Shown here one piece after another: positions 27,774-35,672 of a DNA stretch of 64,000 nt. The stretch is from Mycolicibacterium bacteremicum. GTDB lineage: Bacteria; Actinomycetota; Actinomycetes; Mycobacteriales; Mycobacteriaceae. A model generated the notes under the pieces. That model made no database searches. It saw only the letters and a program-made list of their open reading frames with translations, and had not been told where the DNA came from. The stretch is from positions 1 through 64,000 of the forward strand of contig NZ_CALUAE010000016.1 in the NCBI RefSeq assembly GCF_943913955.1, in the 5' to 3' direction. The position numbers were made by a program, and so were the translations under genes. Positions within the stretch are counted from its first letter, which is position 1, and every line of letters starts with the position of its first letter.

Positions 27774-28307
27774 CTAGGCGGCGAGCAGCATCGCGAGGAT
27801 GGCGGTGTCCGGGTGGCTGATCGGATCGACGCCGACCCGGCTCACCATCGAGGTGATGGTGCCGTCGGCCTCGGCCTCGACCCAGGCGGCGCGGTGCTCC
27901 AGCCCCAGGTGTGGGATGCCGGGGAGCAGGACGCAACCCGAGGCGGCGCCGGCGCACTCCGGCAGCGACGGTGTGGTCTCCGATGGCGGATGCAGCATGA
28001 GCAGCGCCGGCGGGGGGTGGTCGGCGAAGAATCCCGGCGGGACGGCGGACTCGCCGACCACCGGGCCCTCGGCCAGCACCAGCCCCACGGTGCCCGGCTC
28101 GGGCTGCTCGGGAAGTTCCTCGCGGACTCCGAAAATGGTTGTGGTGGAGAGCAGTCCGGGCAATGAGGCGACCCGTACGGCGACGATGAGCAGTTGCGCC
28201 CACTCCTTGGTCGAGTCCGGCCACCGGCCCGACACCACGAAGCCCTTCAGGGTTCCCCGGGAATGGAACGGGGCGATCTCCACTGCTCTACCGGAACCGG
28301 TGTCCAT
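27774..28307 (-). CDS. Conserved hypothetical protein (Rv3847-like)
   Basis: A 177-residue protein from ATG 28307 (MDTGSGRAVEIAPFHSRGTL), equal in length and position to Rv3847. It is rich in Pro and short strands (GFVVSGRWPDSTKEWAQLL, then GTVGLVLAEGPVVGESAVPP) with a single Cys pair around CAGAASGCVLLP, and has no signal peptide or membrane helix. No recognised domain or function. It lies between espR and sodA, all on the minus strand, with a terminator separating it from sodA. Confidence 0.75.
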   Translation of the reverse strand: MDTGSGRAVEIAPFHSRGTLKGFVVSGRWPDSTKEWAQLLIVAVRVASLPGLLSTTTIFGVREELPEQPEPGTVGLVLAEGPVVGESAVPPGFFADHPPPALLMLHPPSETTPSLPECAGAASGCVLLPGIPHLGLEHRAAWVEAEADGTITSMVSRVGVDPISHPDTAILAMLLAA

Positions 28308-28420
28308 CTGGCCTCCCGACAGTCGCACGCCTGCTGCTCCGACACTGCTGTGGGTCGCTGTGACACAGGATGCGGCAGTGACGCATTAGCACGCAAGAGG
28401 AACCGAGTGCCAGCAGAATG

Positions 28421-28457
28421 CGGAAAGCCCCGCGTGCCGATGCACGCGGGGCTTCCG
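28421..28457 (-). terminator. sodA terminator
   Basis: A stem of 16 pairs (CACGCGGGGCTTCCG arm at 28442-28457) with one bulged base and the loop CGAT, placed 15 bases after the sodA stop. This is a strong intrinsic hairpin without a long U-tract, as usual in mycobacteria. Confidence 0.85.
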
Positions 28458-28471
28458 AAGAGCTCGCCGGT

Positions 28472-29095
28472 CTAGCCGAAGATCAGGCCGCCGGTCTGCG
28501 CGGTGGCCTTGGCGTAGCGGTCCTGAACGTCGGCCCAGTTGACGACGTTCCAGAACGCCTTCACGTAATCGGCCTTGACGTTCTTGTACTGCAGGTAGAA
28601 GGCGTGCTCCCACATGTCGACCTGCAGCAGCGGGATGATGCCCAGCGGGACGTTGGCCTGCTGGTCGTAGAGCTGGAAGGTCAGCAGGCGCTGGCCCAGG
28701 CTGTCGTAGCCCAGCACCGCCCAGCCCGAGCCCTGCAGACCGTTGGCCGCGGCGGTGAACTGCGCGCGGAACTTGTCGAAGCTGCCGAACTGGTCGTCGA
28801 TCGCGGCGGCCAGGTCGCCCTCGGGCTTGTCACCGCCATTGGGGGACAGGTTCTTCCACCAGATGCTGTGGTTGACGTGTCCGCCGAGGTGGAAGGCGAG
28901 GTTCTTCTCGTTCAGGAAGATGGCGGACTGGTCGTCGTTGGCGCGGGCTTCCTCGAGCTTGGCCACCGCGTCGTTCACGCCCTTGACGTAGGTGGCGTGG
29001 TGCTTGCTGTGGTGCAGTTCGTTGATCTGGCCGGAGATGTGGGGTTCCAGGGCGCCATAGTCGTAATCGAGGTCTGGCAGTGTGTATTCAGCCAC
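28472..29095 (-). CDS. sodA: Superoxide dismutase, predicted Mn type
   Basis: A 207-residue SodA. Metal ligands are His28, His76, Asp160 and His164 (in LQVDMWEHAFYLQY). Residue 145 is Gln (YDQQANVPLG), where the M. tuberculosis iron enzyme has His; that residue governs metal choice, so this enzyme should use manganese like the M. smegmatis one. There is no signal peptide; mycobacterial SodA is found inside and outside cells. It is monocistronic, with its own terminator, and follows a small membrane-protein gene on the same strand by 134 bases. Confidence 0.97.
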   Translation of the reverse strand: MAEYTLPDLDYDYGALEPHISGQINELHHSKHHATYVKGVNDAVAKLEEARANDDQSAIFLNEKNLAFHLGGHVNHSIWWKNLSPNGGDKPEGDLAAAIDDQFGSFDKFRAQFTAAANGLQGSGWAVLGYDSLGQRLLTFQLYDQQANVPLGIIPLLQVDMWEHAFYLQYKNVKADYVKAFWNVVNWADVQDRYAKATAQTGGLIFG

Positions 29096-29229
29096 TGGGT
29101 TCCTTCCTAGTCATGGGGATCACGGAGGAGTTCGGCGTCGGCAATCTCGACAACAAGCTCGAGGTCAACCTTGCTCCATCCCCGCGCGCACCGCAAGGAG
29201 CGGCTCCGCGACCGCGGACCGGGAAGCGA

Positions 29230-29385
29230 TCAGAACAGGACGATGGCGGCGAGTACGCCGATGAGGATCAGCGCGATGACGGTCGCGCGGATGAGGGCAA
29301 CAACCTGGTTGTTGGTGTAGTGATGGGACGACTGCCAATCGGACGGCGGCACGGCCGACCCTTGCCCAAGCGGGTGTGCTGCCAT
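29230..29385 (-). CDS. Small single-TM membrane protein (51 aa)
   Basis: Translation from ATG 29385 gives a 51-residue protein starting MAAHPLGQGSAVPPSDWQ, with a polar HHYTNNQVV segment and a C-terminal transmembrane helix ALILIGVLAAIVLF that ends at the stop. AGGAG lies six bases upstream of the ATG. The tail-anchored layout, good ribosome-binding site and the clean hydrophobic end argue for a real gene despite its size. Function is unknown; it precedes sodA on the same strand. Confidence 0.65.
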   Translation of the reverse strand: MAAHPLGQGSAVPPSDWQSSHHYTNNQVVALIRATVIALILIGVLAAIVLF

Positions 29386-29799
29386 CAAGCGCTCCTGACC
29401 TGCACGATCACTGTGTCCCCCCAGTGAGATCTGTCACACGGACTGTTGTGACGCCGATCATAGACCCTGTTTGCCCGAGGCTGAAATCGGGTCCCTGGCA
29501 CCCCGTCCAGGGATCCGCCGGCAATCAAATCCGACCGAATTGGAACCGGCGGGTAACTGCCGTCTGCGAAACTTAGTTCATCAATATTTTTGCTCGTCCG
29601 GCGCGTCGCTTGTTGATCGCCGGGTCCGTGAAAACCCGATTCATCCACAGGCCGAACCCGGATTCACAGTTGAAACGGGGGTCATCCCCAGCGATTCGAC
29701 CCCCAGCCTGTGGATGAACCTGTGGAAACTGTGGATAGCAAGGACATTGCTGCCGGGGAATCGGTGCGTCGCCCGGCGGGGCGTGCCAGCATGGTCGGT
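29386..29799. other. Intergenic region with AT-rich tract and DnaA-box-like cluster
   Basis: No gene is visible in these 414 bases between the 51-aa gene and the rhodanese gene. An AT-rich tract lies at 29571-29593 (TTAGTTCATCAATATTTTTG), and a cluster of TCCACA-type 9-mers at 29640-29738. Promoters for the rhodanese gene must be here. Confidence 0.5.
29640..29738. promoter_or_regulatory. Cluster of four DnaA-box-like 9-mers
   Basis: TTCATCCACAGG at 29640-29651 recurs as a perfect inverted copy at 29707-29718, followed at once by CCTGTGGAAAC (29719-29729) and CTGTGGATAG (29729-29738). The core 9-mers match the DnaA box TTATCCACA at 8, 8, 7 and 8 of 9 positions. Binding is inferred only. Confidence 0.45.
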
Positions 29800-30123
29800 A
29801 TGTCTGACGGGGATGTGCAGCAGATCGAGGTCGGCCGGCTGCCGGCGGAGTTCGGGGCGGACGCCGTGCTGCTCGACGTGCGCGAGGACGATGAGTGGCA
29901 GAACGGGCACATCGCGGGCGCCCAGCACATCCCGATGGGCGATGTGCCCGCCCGCATCGACGAGATCGACCGCGACGCGACGCTGTACGTGATCTGCCAC
30001 GCCGGTGGTCGTTCGCAGCGGGTGGCCCAGTATCTGGCCCGCAACGGCTTCGAACCGGTCAACGTCGCGGGCGGCATGCTGTCCTGGGTCCAGGCGGGCC
30101 GCCCGGTCAGCACCGGGTCGTAG
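29800..30123 (+). CDS. Rhodanese-like domain protein
   Basis: A 107-residue single rhodanese domain: DAVLLDVREDDEWQNGHIAGA (CH2A-type motif), then the active-site loop ICHAGGRSQRVAQYL with the catalytic Cys, and NVAGGMLSWVQAG at the end. Such proteins carry persulfide sulfur or sense redox state. The start at 29800 (MSDGDVQQIEVG) gives the compact domain; ATGs at 29791 and a GTG-type start at 29710 are in frame but add no recognisable sequence. The DUF4328 gene begins nine bases after its stop. Confidence 0.88.
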   Translation: MSDGDVQQIEVGRLPAEFGADAVLLDVREDDEWQNGHIAGAQHIPMGDVPARIDEIDRDATLYVICHAGGRSQRVAQYLARNGFEPVNVAGGMLSWVQAGRPVSTGS

Positions 30124-30132
30124 GCTGGTCGA

Positions 30133-31155
30133 GTGATCCAGGTCTGTGCCCAGTGCGGCACGCGGTGGAACGTCCGCGACCGCCAACGGGCGTGGTGTCC
30201 GCGCTGTCGCGGGACGCTGCTGGCCCCCGGGGCGCAGCCACCCTCCCCGGCGCAGCCCGCCCGGCCGCCCGGGCCCGGGAAGCTTCCCTCGGGGTACCGC
30301 TGGATCGCGGTGCGGCCCGGCGCTGCGCCGCCGCCGCGCCGCCGCCGCGGACCGCTGGGACCGACGCCGCGCTACACCGCCATCCCGCGGTGGGGGCTGC
30401 ACGAACAGTTCGAGGAGGCCGGGGCCGCCGACCCGACGGCCGGCCGGCGTGGACCGTCGCCCGCACTGGTCCGGCGAACGGTGCTGGCCACGTTGATCCT
30501 GCTCGGCGCCGCGGCGGTGCTGCACATGCTGCGCTACGCACTGATGCTCTACAACCGCGGCTCGCTGCTGAACCCGATCGTGGCCGGCATCGCGACCTGG
30601 CTGCCGGTCGCAGCCAGCGTGCTGGCCTTCTTCGGCGTGCTGGCCAGCGGACTGGTGTTGACCAACTGGCTGATCGCGCGGCGGGCGGCGGCGTTCGCGC
30701 ATCTGGGTGCGGAGGACCCGCGCACGCCGGGCCGCCTGTGGGTCGGCTGCATGGTGCCGCCGATCAATCTGGTGCTCGCCCCGGTCTACGTCATCGAACT
30801 CGCCCGCGCCGAGCGGCGCCGCGGCCTGCGGATCGTCAGCTGGTGGATCACCTGGTTCTTCAGCTATGCGCTGTCCATCGCGTCGATCGTGACGACCATC
30901 CTGACCGTCTTCCACACCGACGCGCAGCGCATTGCCGACAACACCGTCATCACGACCATTGCCTACCTGGTGGCACTGGCCACCCTGCTGCTGGCGTGGC
31001 AGGTGTACCAGGGCTTTGAGCGAACCCCGGTCGACCGCCCCGCGCATCGCTGGGTGATGGTGGCCGCCGAGGCGCCCAAGCCCGCCGACCGCGCCGAGCG
31101 ACCTGCGGAAACAGACTCTCCGGTTGAGGCCGAGGACCGGAACCCGGCAGCATAG
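30133..31155 (+). CDS. DUF4328 membrane protein with N-terminal zinc ribbon
   Basis: A 340-residue protein. Residues 4-28 are a CxxC...CxxC zinc ribbon (VCAQCGTRW, then WCPRCRGTL), followed by a Pro/Arg-rich linker to about 115 and five or six transmembrane helices (VLATLILLGAAAVLHMLRYAL, ASVLAFFGVLASGLVL, ITWFFSYALSIASIVTTIL, IAYLVALATLLLAW). The loop RLWVGCMVPPINLVLAPVYVIELARAE is the DUF4328 core. A charged tail closes it. Function is unknown. GTG start nine bases after the rhodanese gene; glpQ1 follows by four bases. Confidence 0.8.
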   Translation: MIQVCAQCGTRWNVRDRQRAWCPRCRGTLLAPGAQPPSPAQPARPPGPGKLPSGYRWIAVRPGAAPPPRRRRGPLGPTPRYTAIPRWGLHEQFEEAGAADPTAGRRGPSPALVRRTVLATLILLGAAAVLHMLRYALMLYNRGSLLNPIVAGIATWLPVAASVLAFFGVLASGLVLTNWLIARRAAAFAHLGAEDPRTPGRLWVGCMVPPINLVLAPVYVIELARAERRRGLRIVSWWITWFFSYALSIASIVTTILTVFHTDAQRIADNTVITTIAYLVALATLLLAWQVYQGFERTPVDRPAHRWVMVAAEAPKPADRAERPAETDSPVEAEDRNPAA

Positions 31156-31159
31156 CGAT

Positions 31160-31993
31160 ATGACCACGGGGGACGCCGTCGGAGGAGCCGAGACCGGCCA
31201 CCCGTTCGTCGTTGCGCACCGGGGTGCGTCCGCGGACCGTCCCGAGCACACCGTGGCCGCCTACGAGCTGGCGCTGCAGGAGGGCGCCGACGGCGTGGAG
31301 TGCGACGTCCGGCTGACCCGGGACGGTCACCTGGTCTGCGTGCACGACCGCCGGGTCGACCGCACCTCGGACGGCACCGGTCTGGTGTCGGAGATGACGC
31401 TGGCGCAGTTGCGCGACCTGGATTTCGGCTCCTGGCACACCGGCTGGCGCGAGAGCGGGGTCGGCGGCGACACCGGTCTGCTGACCCTGGACACGCTGCT
31501 GACGCTGGTGTTGGACAGCAGACGGCCGGTGAAGATCTTCATCGAGACCAAGCACCCGGTGCGCTACGGAGCGCTGGTGGAGAGCAAGGTGCTCGCGCTG
31601 CTGCACCGGTACGGCATCGCCGCGCCCGCCTCGGCGGATCTGGCCAGGGCCGTGGTCATGTCCTTCTCGGCCGCGGCGGTGTGGCGGATCCGGCGGGCGG
31701 CCCCGATGCTGCCGACCGTCCTGCTGGGCGAGACCTCACGATTCCTCGGCGGCAGTGCGGCCACCACGGTGGGTGCGACGGCCGTCGGGCCGTCCATCGC
31801 CACCCTGCGTGAGCATCCCGAACTGGTCGACCGCGCCGCCGCACAGGGCCGCGCGCTGTACTGCTGGACCGTCGACCACTACGAGGACGTCCGGTACTGC
31901 CGGGATCTGGAGGTGGCGTGGGTGGCCACCAACCATCCCGGCCGTACCAAGGACTGGCTGGAGAACGGCCTGACCGGAGCCGGCCGGGATTAG
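31160..31993 (+). CDS. glpQ1: Glycerophosphodiester phosphodiesterase
   Basis: A 277-residue GDPD TIM-barrel enzyme: FVVAHRGASADRPEHTVAAYELAL holds the catalytic HR and the E metal ligand, GVECDVRLTRDGHLVCVHDR the ExD ligands and second catalytic His, and IFIETKHPV the lysine loop. It hydrolyses glycerophosphodiesters to sn-glycerol-3-phosphate and an alcohol. There is no signal peptide, so it acts in the cytoplasm. Start at ATG 31160, four bases behind the upstream gene. Corresponds in position to Rv3842c. Its stop overlaps that of bfrB by four bases. Confidence 0.93.
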   Translation: MTTGDAVGGAETGHPFVVAHRGASADRPEHTVAAYELALQEGADGVECDVRLTRDGHLVCVHDRRVDRTSDGTGLVSEMTLAQLRDLDFGSWHTGWRESGVGGDTGLLTLDTLLTLVLDSRRPVKIFIETKHPVRYGALVESKVLALLHRYGIAAPASADLARAVVMSFSAAAVWRIRRAAPMLPTVLLGETSRFLGGSAATTVGATAVGPSIATLREHPELVDRAAAQGRALYCWTVDHYEDVRYCRDLEVAWVATNHPGRTKDWLENGLTGAGRD

Positions 31994-32535
31994 AGATTGC
32001 CGCCGGCAGCCTTGGGCGCGGTCGGATCGGCCGCTGCGCCGCCGAGTTCGCGAGCCACGAAGTCCTCGAGGTGGAACAGGTTGGCCCCGGCCCGCTCGGC
32101 GATGCGAACCAGCGTGGTCATGGTGGCGACCTCTTCGACCTGCTCCTTGAGGAACCACTGCATGAACTGCTCGCCGAGGTAGTCGCCCTCGTCGCGGGCG
32201 ACAGCGGCCAGGCGGGAGACCTGCTCGGTCACGGTCCGCTCCTGCTCCAGCGCCAGGCGCAAGGCCTGCGCCGGGGTGTCGAAGCTGTTCAGGACGGCGT
32301 CGACGGCGGGGATCTCGACATCGGCGTCGCGGTCGAGCAGGTACTGCACCAGCATCATGGCGTGGTTGCGCTCCTCGACGGCCTGCGCATAGAAGTGAGC
32401 GGCCAGTCGGGGCAGGTCGGCGCCGTCGAAGTAGACGGCGATGGCGACGTACTGCTGCGACGCGGTGAACTCGCTGCGAATTTGCTCGCGGAGGAGGCCG
32501 TTGAATTTGGTGTCGAGTGCGGTTGCGTCGGTCAT
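31990..32535 (-). CDS. bfrB: Ferritin BfrB
   Basis: A 181-residue ferritin from ATG 32535 (MTDATALDTKFNGLL). The four-helix bundle carries ferroxidase residues in REQIRSEFTASQQYVAIAVYF (Glu and Tyr) and AVEERNHAMML (ExxH), with QEQ-like LALEQERTVTEQ and WFLKEQVEEV further on. It stores iron as a 24-mer and matches Rv3841. The upstream DNA has tandem IdeR-box-like elements; in M. tuberculosis IdeR with iron activates bfrB. Confidence 0.95.
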   Translation of the reverse strand: MTDATALDTKFNGLLREQIRSEFTASQQYVAIAVYFDGADLPRLAAHFYAQAVEERNHAMMLVQYLLDRDADVEIPAVDAVLNSFDTPAQALRLALEQERTVTEQVSRLAAVARDEGDYLGEQFMQWFLKEQVEEVATMTTLVRIAERAGANLFHLEDFVARELGGAAADPTAPKAAGGNL

Positions 32536-32571
32536 GCCGACCACGATAGGGCAGGTCAGACGGCGTGTCAT

Positions 32572-32607
32572 CCAAGGTGAGCCTTATTCAGGTTAGCCAT
32601 TCCTTAC
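32572..32607 (-). promoter_or_regulatory. Tandem IdeR-box-like elements upstream of bfrB
   Basis: On the minus strand GGCTAACCT (32590-32598) and GGCTCACCT (32575-32583) are spaced 15 bases apart. The first lies in a 19-mer matching the IdeR consensus at about 14 positions. Tandem degenerate boxes before bfrB are known in M. tuberculosis, where they activate the gene when iron is plentiful. Confidence 0.55.
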
Positions 32608-32654
32608 CGCTGTGACAGCGGTTACACCGACCTGAATTTGTTTGCTGGGAACGC

Positions 32655-33932
32655 TCAGGGTTGGTCGGTGTCGAGCACATCAGCGGGTACCGCGGTGTCG
32701 GCAGCCAGCGCGGAGAACAGTCGCGAGGCGGCATCGCTGTCCCACACCACGATGGATCCGACATCGCTGGAGGTGTACTCGGCGATGGGCACGGTGGTGG
32801 TCGTGGGGTCGTCCTGCAGCGCCCAACCCAGCCGGGCCAGGTCCCAGACATGCCCGCCCTGATCGACGGTGACCGCGCCGGCCGCGGCATCGGCCATCGG
32901 GTACCACCGCAGGGGATTGAGCAGTACGGACGGACTGACGGCCCGGTGCAGCAGAGCCGACATGAACGCGCGCTGGTTGACCATCCGGTCCAGATCGGCC
33001 CGCGCGGTGGCGCGGGACCGGACGAAGCCCAACGCGTTACGCCCGTCGAGTTCCTGGCAGCCCGCGGGCAGGTCGATGCCGGCCAGCGGATCGTTGATCG
33101 GTTCGGCCGGACACATCGTCACTCCGCCGACGGCATCGACCAACTGGGCGAAGCCGCCGAAGCCGACCTCGGCGTAGTGGTCCAGCCGGATACCGGTTGC
33201 CTGTTCGACGGTCTGCACCAGCAGCGGCGCCCCACCCAGGGCGTAGGCGGCGTTGATCTTGTCCTGCCCGTGACCCGGGATGGACACGTACGAGTCGCGC
33301 GGTAGCGACACCAGCGTCGGCGGGGTGCCCGAGAACAGCCCGCCGATGTGCAGCAGGAGCAGCGTGTCGGTGCGGCCGTTGCCGAGGTCACCGCCGGTGG
33401 CCAGGCTGTTCTGCTCGTCGATCGACAGGCCCTGTCGGCTGTCGGACCCGACCAGCAGCCAGGTGGTGCCCTTCCCCGCGGGCGGCCGCTCCGGGTAGTC
33501 GGCCAGCACCGGGACGCGTTGCAGTGTCGAGTCGATCCACAACCCGCCGCCGACGGCGGCGCACACGAGCAGGACCAGGACGGCCAGCAGGGTGGCACCC
33601 CACCGGCGGACCCCACGGGGTCGGCGTACCCGCGCGGGTGCGGCGGGCGGTGGGGTGGGCCGGCGCTGTACCGGAGGGTGCCGAGGGGTTGGTGGACGCG
33701 GTGGTGGTGGTCGGCGTGGCGGTGCCTGCCGCGGTGGTGGTTGGCGTGGCGGTGCCTGCCGCGGTGGCGGTGGCGGTGGCGGTGGCGGTGGCGGTTGCCG
33801 TGTGGGGGGTTGGGGTGGCGGCGACGGGCGCGGTGGCGTGGCCGGGTTCGGCGGCCACACCGGCGGCGGCCGGTGGCCGGGGTGGCGCCGGATCTCCTGA
33901 GCGGGTTCCCGCCCCGGCCGGTCGGAGTTCAC
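32655..33932 (-). CDS. LytR-CpsA-Psr (LCP) family protein with polyproline arm
   Basis: A 425-residue protein. Residues 1-108 are a cytoplasmic Pro/Arg/Gln-rich arm with runs of more than ten prolines; one transmembrane helix follows (WGATLLAVLVLLVCAAVGGGLWI), then an extracellular LCP domain (TTWLLVGSDSRQGLS, RTDTLLLLHIGG, VSLPRDSYVSIPGHGQDKINAAYALGG, LGFVRSRATARADLDRMVNQRAF) with the conserved Arg and Asp residues. LCP enzymes attach arabinogalactan or other glycopolymers to peptidoglycan. It occupies the Rv3840 position next to bfrB; the M. tuberculosis protein is much shorter. GTG start at 33932. Confidence 0.88.
   Translation of the reverse strand: MNSDRPGREPAQEIRRHPGHRPPPVWPPNPATPPRPSPPPQPPTRQPPPPPPPPPPPRQAPPRQPPPRQAPPRRPPPPRPPTPRHPPVQRRPTPPPAAPARVRRPRGVRRWGATLLAVLVLLVCAAVGGGLWIDSTLQRVPVLADYPERPPAGKGTTWLLVGSDSRQGLSIDEQNSLATGGDLGNGRTDTLLLLHIGGLFSGTPPTLVSLPRDSYVSIPGHGQDKINAAYALGGAPLLVQTVEQATGIRLDHYAEVGFGGFAQLVDAVGGVTMCPAEPINDPLAGIDLPAGCQELDGRNALGFVRSRATARADLDRMVNQRAFMSALLHRAVSPSVLLNPLRWYPMADAAAGAVTVDQGGHVWDLARLGWALQDDPTTTTVPIAEYTSSDVGSIVVWDSDAASRLFSALAADTAVPADVLDTDQP
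33713..33794 (-). repeat. Tandem repeats coding the polyproline arm
   Basis: A unit beginning GGCGTGGCGGTGCCTGCCGC occurs twice (from 33713 and 33743), followed by a run of about five GGTGGC hexamers. Read on the minus strand it codes RQAPPRQPPP repeats and a run of prolines. Such arrays are prone to length change. Confidence 0.75.
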
Positions 33933-33962
33933 ACTGCGAATGTAGCGCTCGGCGCGGGGTTC

Positions 33963-34730
33963 TCAGTCCAACCAGTCCAGCTCGTCGGCCGCCAACGAGT
34001 ACCCGACGAACGCCACCGCGTCGATCAGCCCGTGGGCCACGATCAGCGGCCACAGCCTGCCGGTGCGCAGCCAGACGTAGCCGAACACCAGCCCCATGAC
34101 GATGTTTCCCAGCCCGGCGCTGTAACCCTGGTACAGGTGATAGGTGCCGCGCAGCAGCGCCGAGATCATCAGCGCGACCACCGGTGTGATGCGCAGCTGC
34201 CGCAGCCGGGTGATCAGGAAGCCGACGACGATGATCTCCTCGGCCCAGCCGTTGGCGAATGCGATGGCCAGCAGGAGCGGGATCCGCCACCAGGTGTCGT
34301 TGACCTCGGCCGGTTCGACGGCGGCGCTCAGGCCGAGCAGCCGGGCGCCGACGTAGAACGCCAGCCCGGGCAGGCCGATCAGGGCGGCCAGCCCCAGCCC
34401 GCCGGTCAGATCGGGGTGCAGGCGGAATCGGCCCAGCCCGATCGAGGCGGGCCCGGATCCGCTGCGCCACAACAGGTAGAGCCCGAGCGCGCCCCAGGCC
34501 ATCAACTGGGCGACCGAGGCGATGTTGAGGCCCAGGTCGATCAGGTCGAAGGGTGACCGGCGTTCGTTGAGGGCGACGGTCTGTCCGCTCAGGCCCAGCA
34601 GTACCGCCTCGATGAGCCGCAGCGAGGCGACCCAGGCGCTCAATCCGAATGTGACGGCCAGGACGACGGCGATCTCGAGGCGGATGGTGCGGGGCGGCAG
34701 CGGCTCACTGGGGAGAAAGGGCCCGGTCAC
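33963..34730 (-). CDS. CPBP-family intramembrane glutamic protease
   Basis: A 255-residue polytopic protein with about seven helices and the three ABI/CAAX-protease motifs: EE in NGWAEEIIVVGFLITRLRQL, the HxxxQ-like RGTYHLYQG, and HGLIDAVAF. Bacterial CPBP proteins are related to Rce1 and cut membrane substrates; some give bacteriocin immunity. The substrate is unknown. GTG start at 34730, 19 bases downstream of the DUF2470 gene on the same strand, so it may be expressed with it under iron control. Confidence 0.88.
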   Translation of the reverse strand: MTGPFLPSEPLPPRTIRLEIAVVLAVTFGLSAWVASLRLIEAVLLGLSGQTVALNERRSPFDLIDLGLNIASVAQLMAWGALGLYLLWRSGSGPASIGLGRFRLHPDLTGGLGLAALIGLPGLAFYVGARLLGLSAAVEPAEVNDTWWRIPLLLAIAFANGWAEEIIVVGFLITRLRQLRITPVVALMISALLRGTYHLYQGYSAGLGNIVMGLVFGYVWLRTGRLWPLIVAHGLIDAVAFVGYSLAADELDWLD

Positions 34731-34749
34731 CGCCGCCAGGCTAGACGGA

Positions 34750-35559
34750 TCAGATGCGGCGCGCTCGCAGCCCGTTGAGGAACGGGCAGCCCATCAGCAC
34801 CCGGATCGCCTGGCTGAGGCCGTTGACGTCATCGACCGGCTTGGGGAACGGCAGCCGGACATCGTGGTCGCCGGCCTCGTCCTCGACGCGCAACTGCACG
34901 CCGTAGCGATCCAGGCCCAGCGGTCGCACCCGCCCGCCGCGCAGGGTCTGCGGCAGCCGGTCGGCCAATCGGTCCACCACCTCGCGGTGCGCCGACTCGA
35001 GGTGGCGCAGCCAGCAGGATTCCAGGCCGCAGAACGGGTCCGGATCGGCTGCCAGCAGCGCACCCAGCCCCACCGACTCCGCGCCGGTGGAGTCTGCGAC
35101 CACCACCGACTCGATCTCCAGCCGCGCCAGCGCGTACGGGGTGTCACCCTGGGACGCCTCGTCGGAACCGGTGTTCACCTGCAGCAGAGCCGGATTCGGG
35201 TTCTCGGCGGCGATCAGGTCGAGCAGGCCGGGGACCTCGGCATCGGGCACCAGGAACACCCGGCCCTGGATCCAGACCAGCGAGCGGACCGGTTCCCGCA
35301 ACGGCAGCGGCGCGTAGTCGGTCATCTCCAGGACGGCCTGGACACCGCCGGACCCGGCCGAGACGATCATGCCCGTCAGTAGTCCGTCGGCGGGGATGGT
35401 GATGGCGAACGAACCGTCGGCGAGCAGATGGTGCACCGGCGTCGCGGTGGGCTCGACGCCGGTGGCCCCGCTGGAGCCCTCCACGGCCAGCATCGCACCG
35501 CCGGCCCGCGCGCAGGCGCTGCGGATCCGCTCGGCCGTCGTCGGTGCCGTCACAGTCAT
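34750..35559 (-). CDS. DUF2470 domain protein, iron-regulated (Rv3839-like)
   Basis: A 269-residue protein. The N-terminal half is a split-barrel fold like heme-utilisation (HugZ) proteins (GSFAITIPADGLLTGMIVS, then VRSLVWIQGRVFLVPDAEV), and the C-terminal part has DUF2470 signatures (HLESAHREVVDRLADRLP, then RPLGLDRYGVQLRVED). It is probably a heme- or flavin-linked protein. A near-perfect IdeR box lies 18 bases upstream of the ATG, and the M. tuberculosis counterpart Rv3839 is a known IdeR target, so it should be induced at low iron. Confidence 0.85.
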   Translation of the reverse strand: MTVTAPTTAERIRSACARAGGAMLAVEGSSGATGVEPTATPVHHLLADGSFAITIPADGLLTGMIVSAGSGGVQAVLEMTDYAPLPLREPVRSLVWIQGRVFLVPDAEVPGLLDLIAAENPNPALLQVNTGSDEASQGDTPYALARLEIESVVVADSTGAESVGLGALLAADPDPFCGLESCWLRHLESAHREVVDRLADRLPQTLRGGRVRPLGLDRYGVQLRVEDEAGDHDVRLPFPKPVDDVNGLSQAIRVLMGCPFLNGLRARRI

Positions 35560-35577
35560 CTATCGCCTTCCAGTTAG

Positions 35578-35596
35578 TGAGGTAAGCCTTACTTAA
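35578..35596 (-). promoter_or_regulatory. IdeR box upstream of DUF2470 gene
   Basis: On the minus strand TTAAGTAAGGCTTACCTCA matches TTAGGTTAGGCTAACCTAA at about 15 of 19 positions with a symmetric centre. It overlaps the expected promoter just before the ATG at 35559, the arrangement for iron-dependent repression. Confidence 0.8.
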
Positions 35597-35672
35597 CTAC
35601 ACACCGCCGGGGGGCGCAAGGTTTCCCTCTCGGCGTAGCCGTGGCGCCACTGCGGCCGGATAGGGTTGTGGC

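Noticed and set aside
27464..27820. 118-codon ORF upstream of espR
   Set aside because: Low-complexity Arg/Ser/Gly composition, overlaps the end of the Rv3847-like gene in antisense and lacks a start signal.
33700..33860. Possible CRISPR-like or satellite array
   Set aside because: The GGTGGC units are in frame with the LCP protein and code its polyproline arm; there are no spacers.
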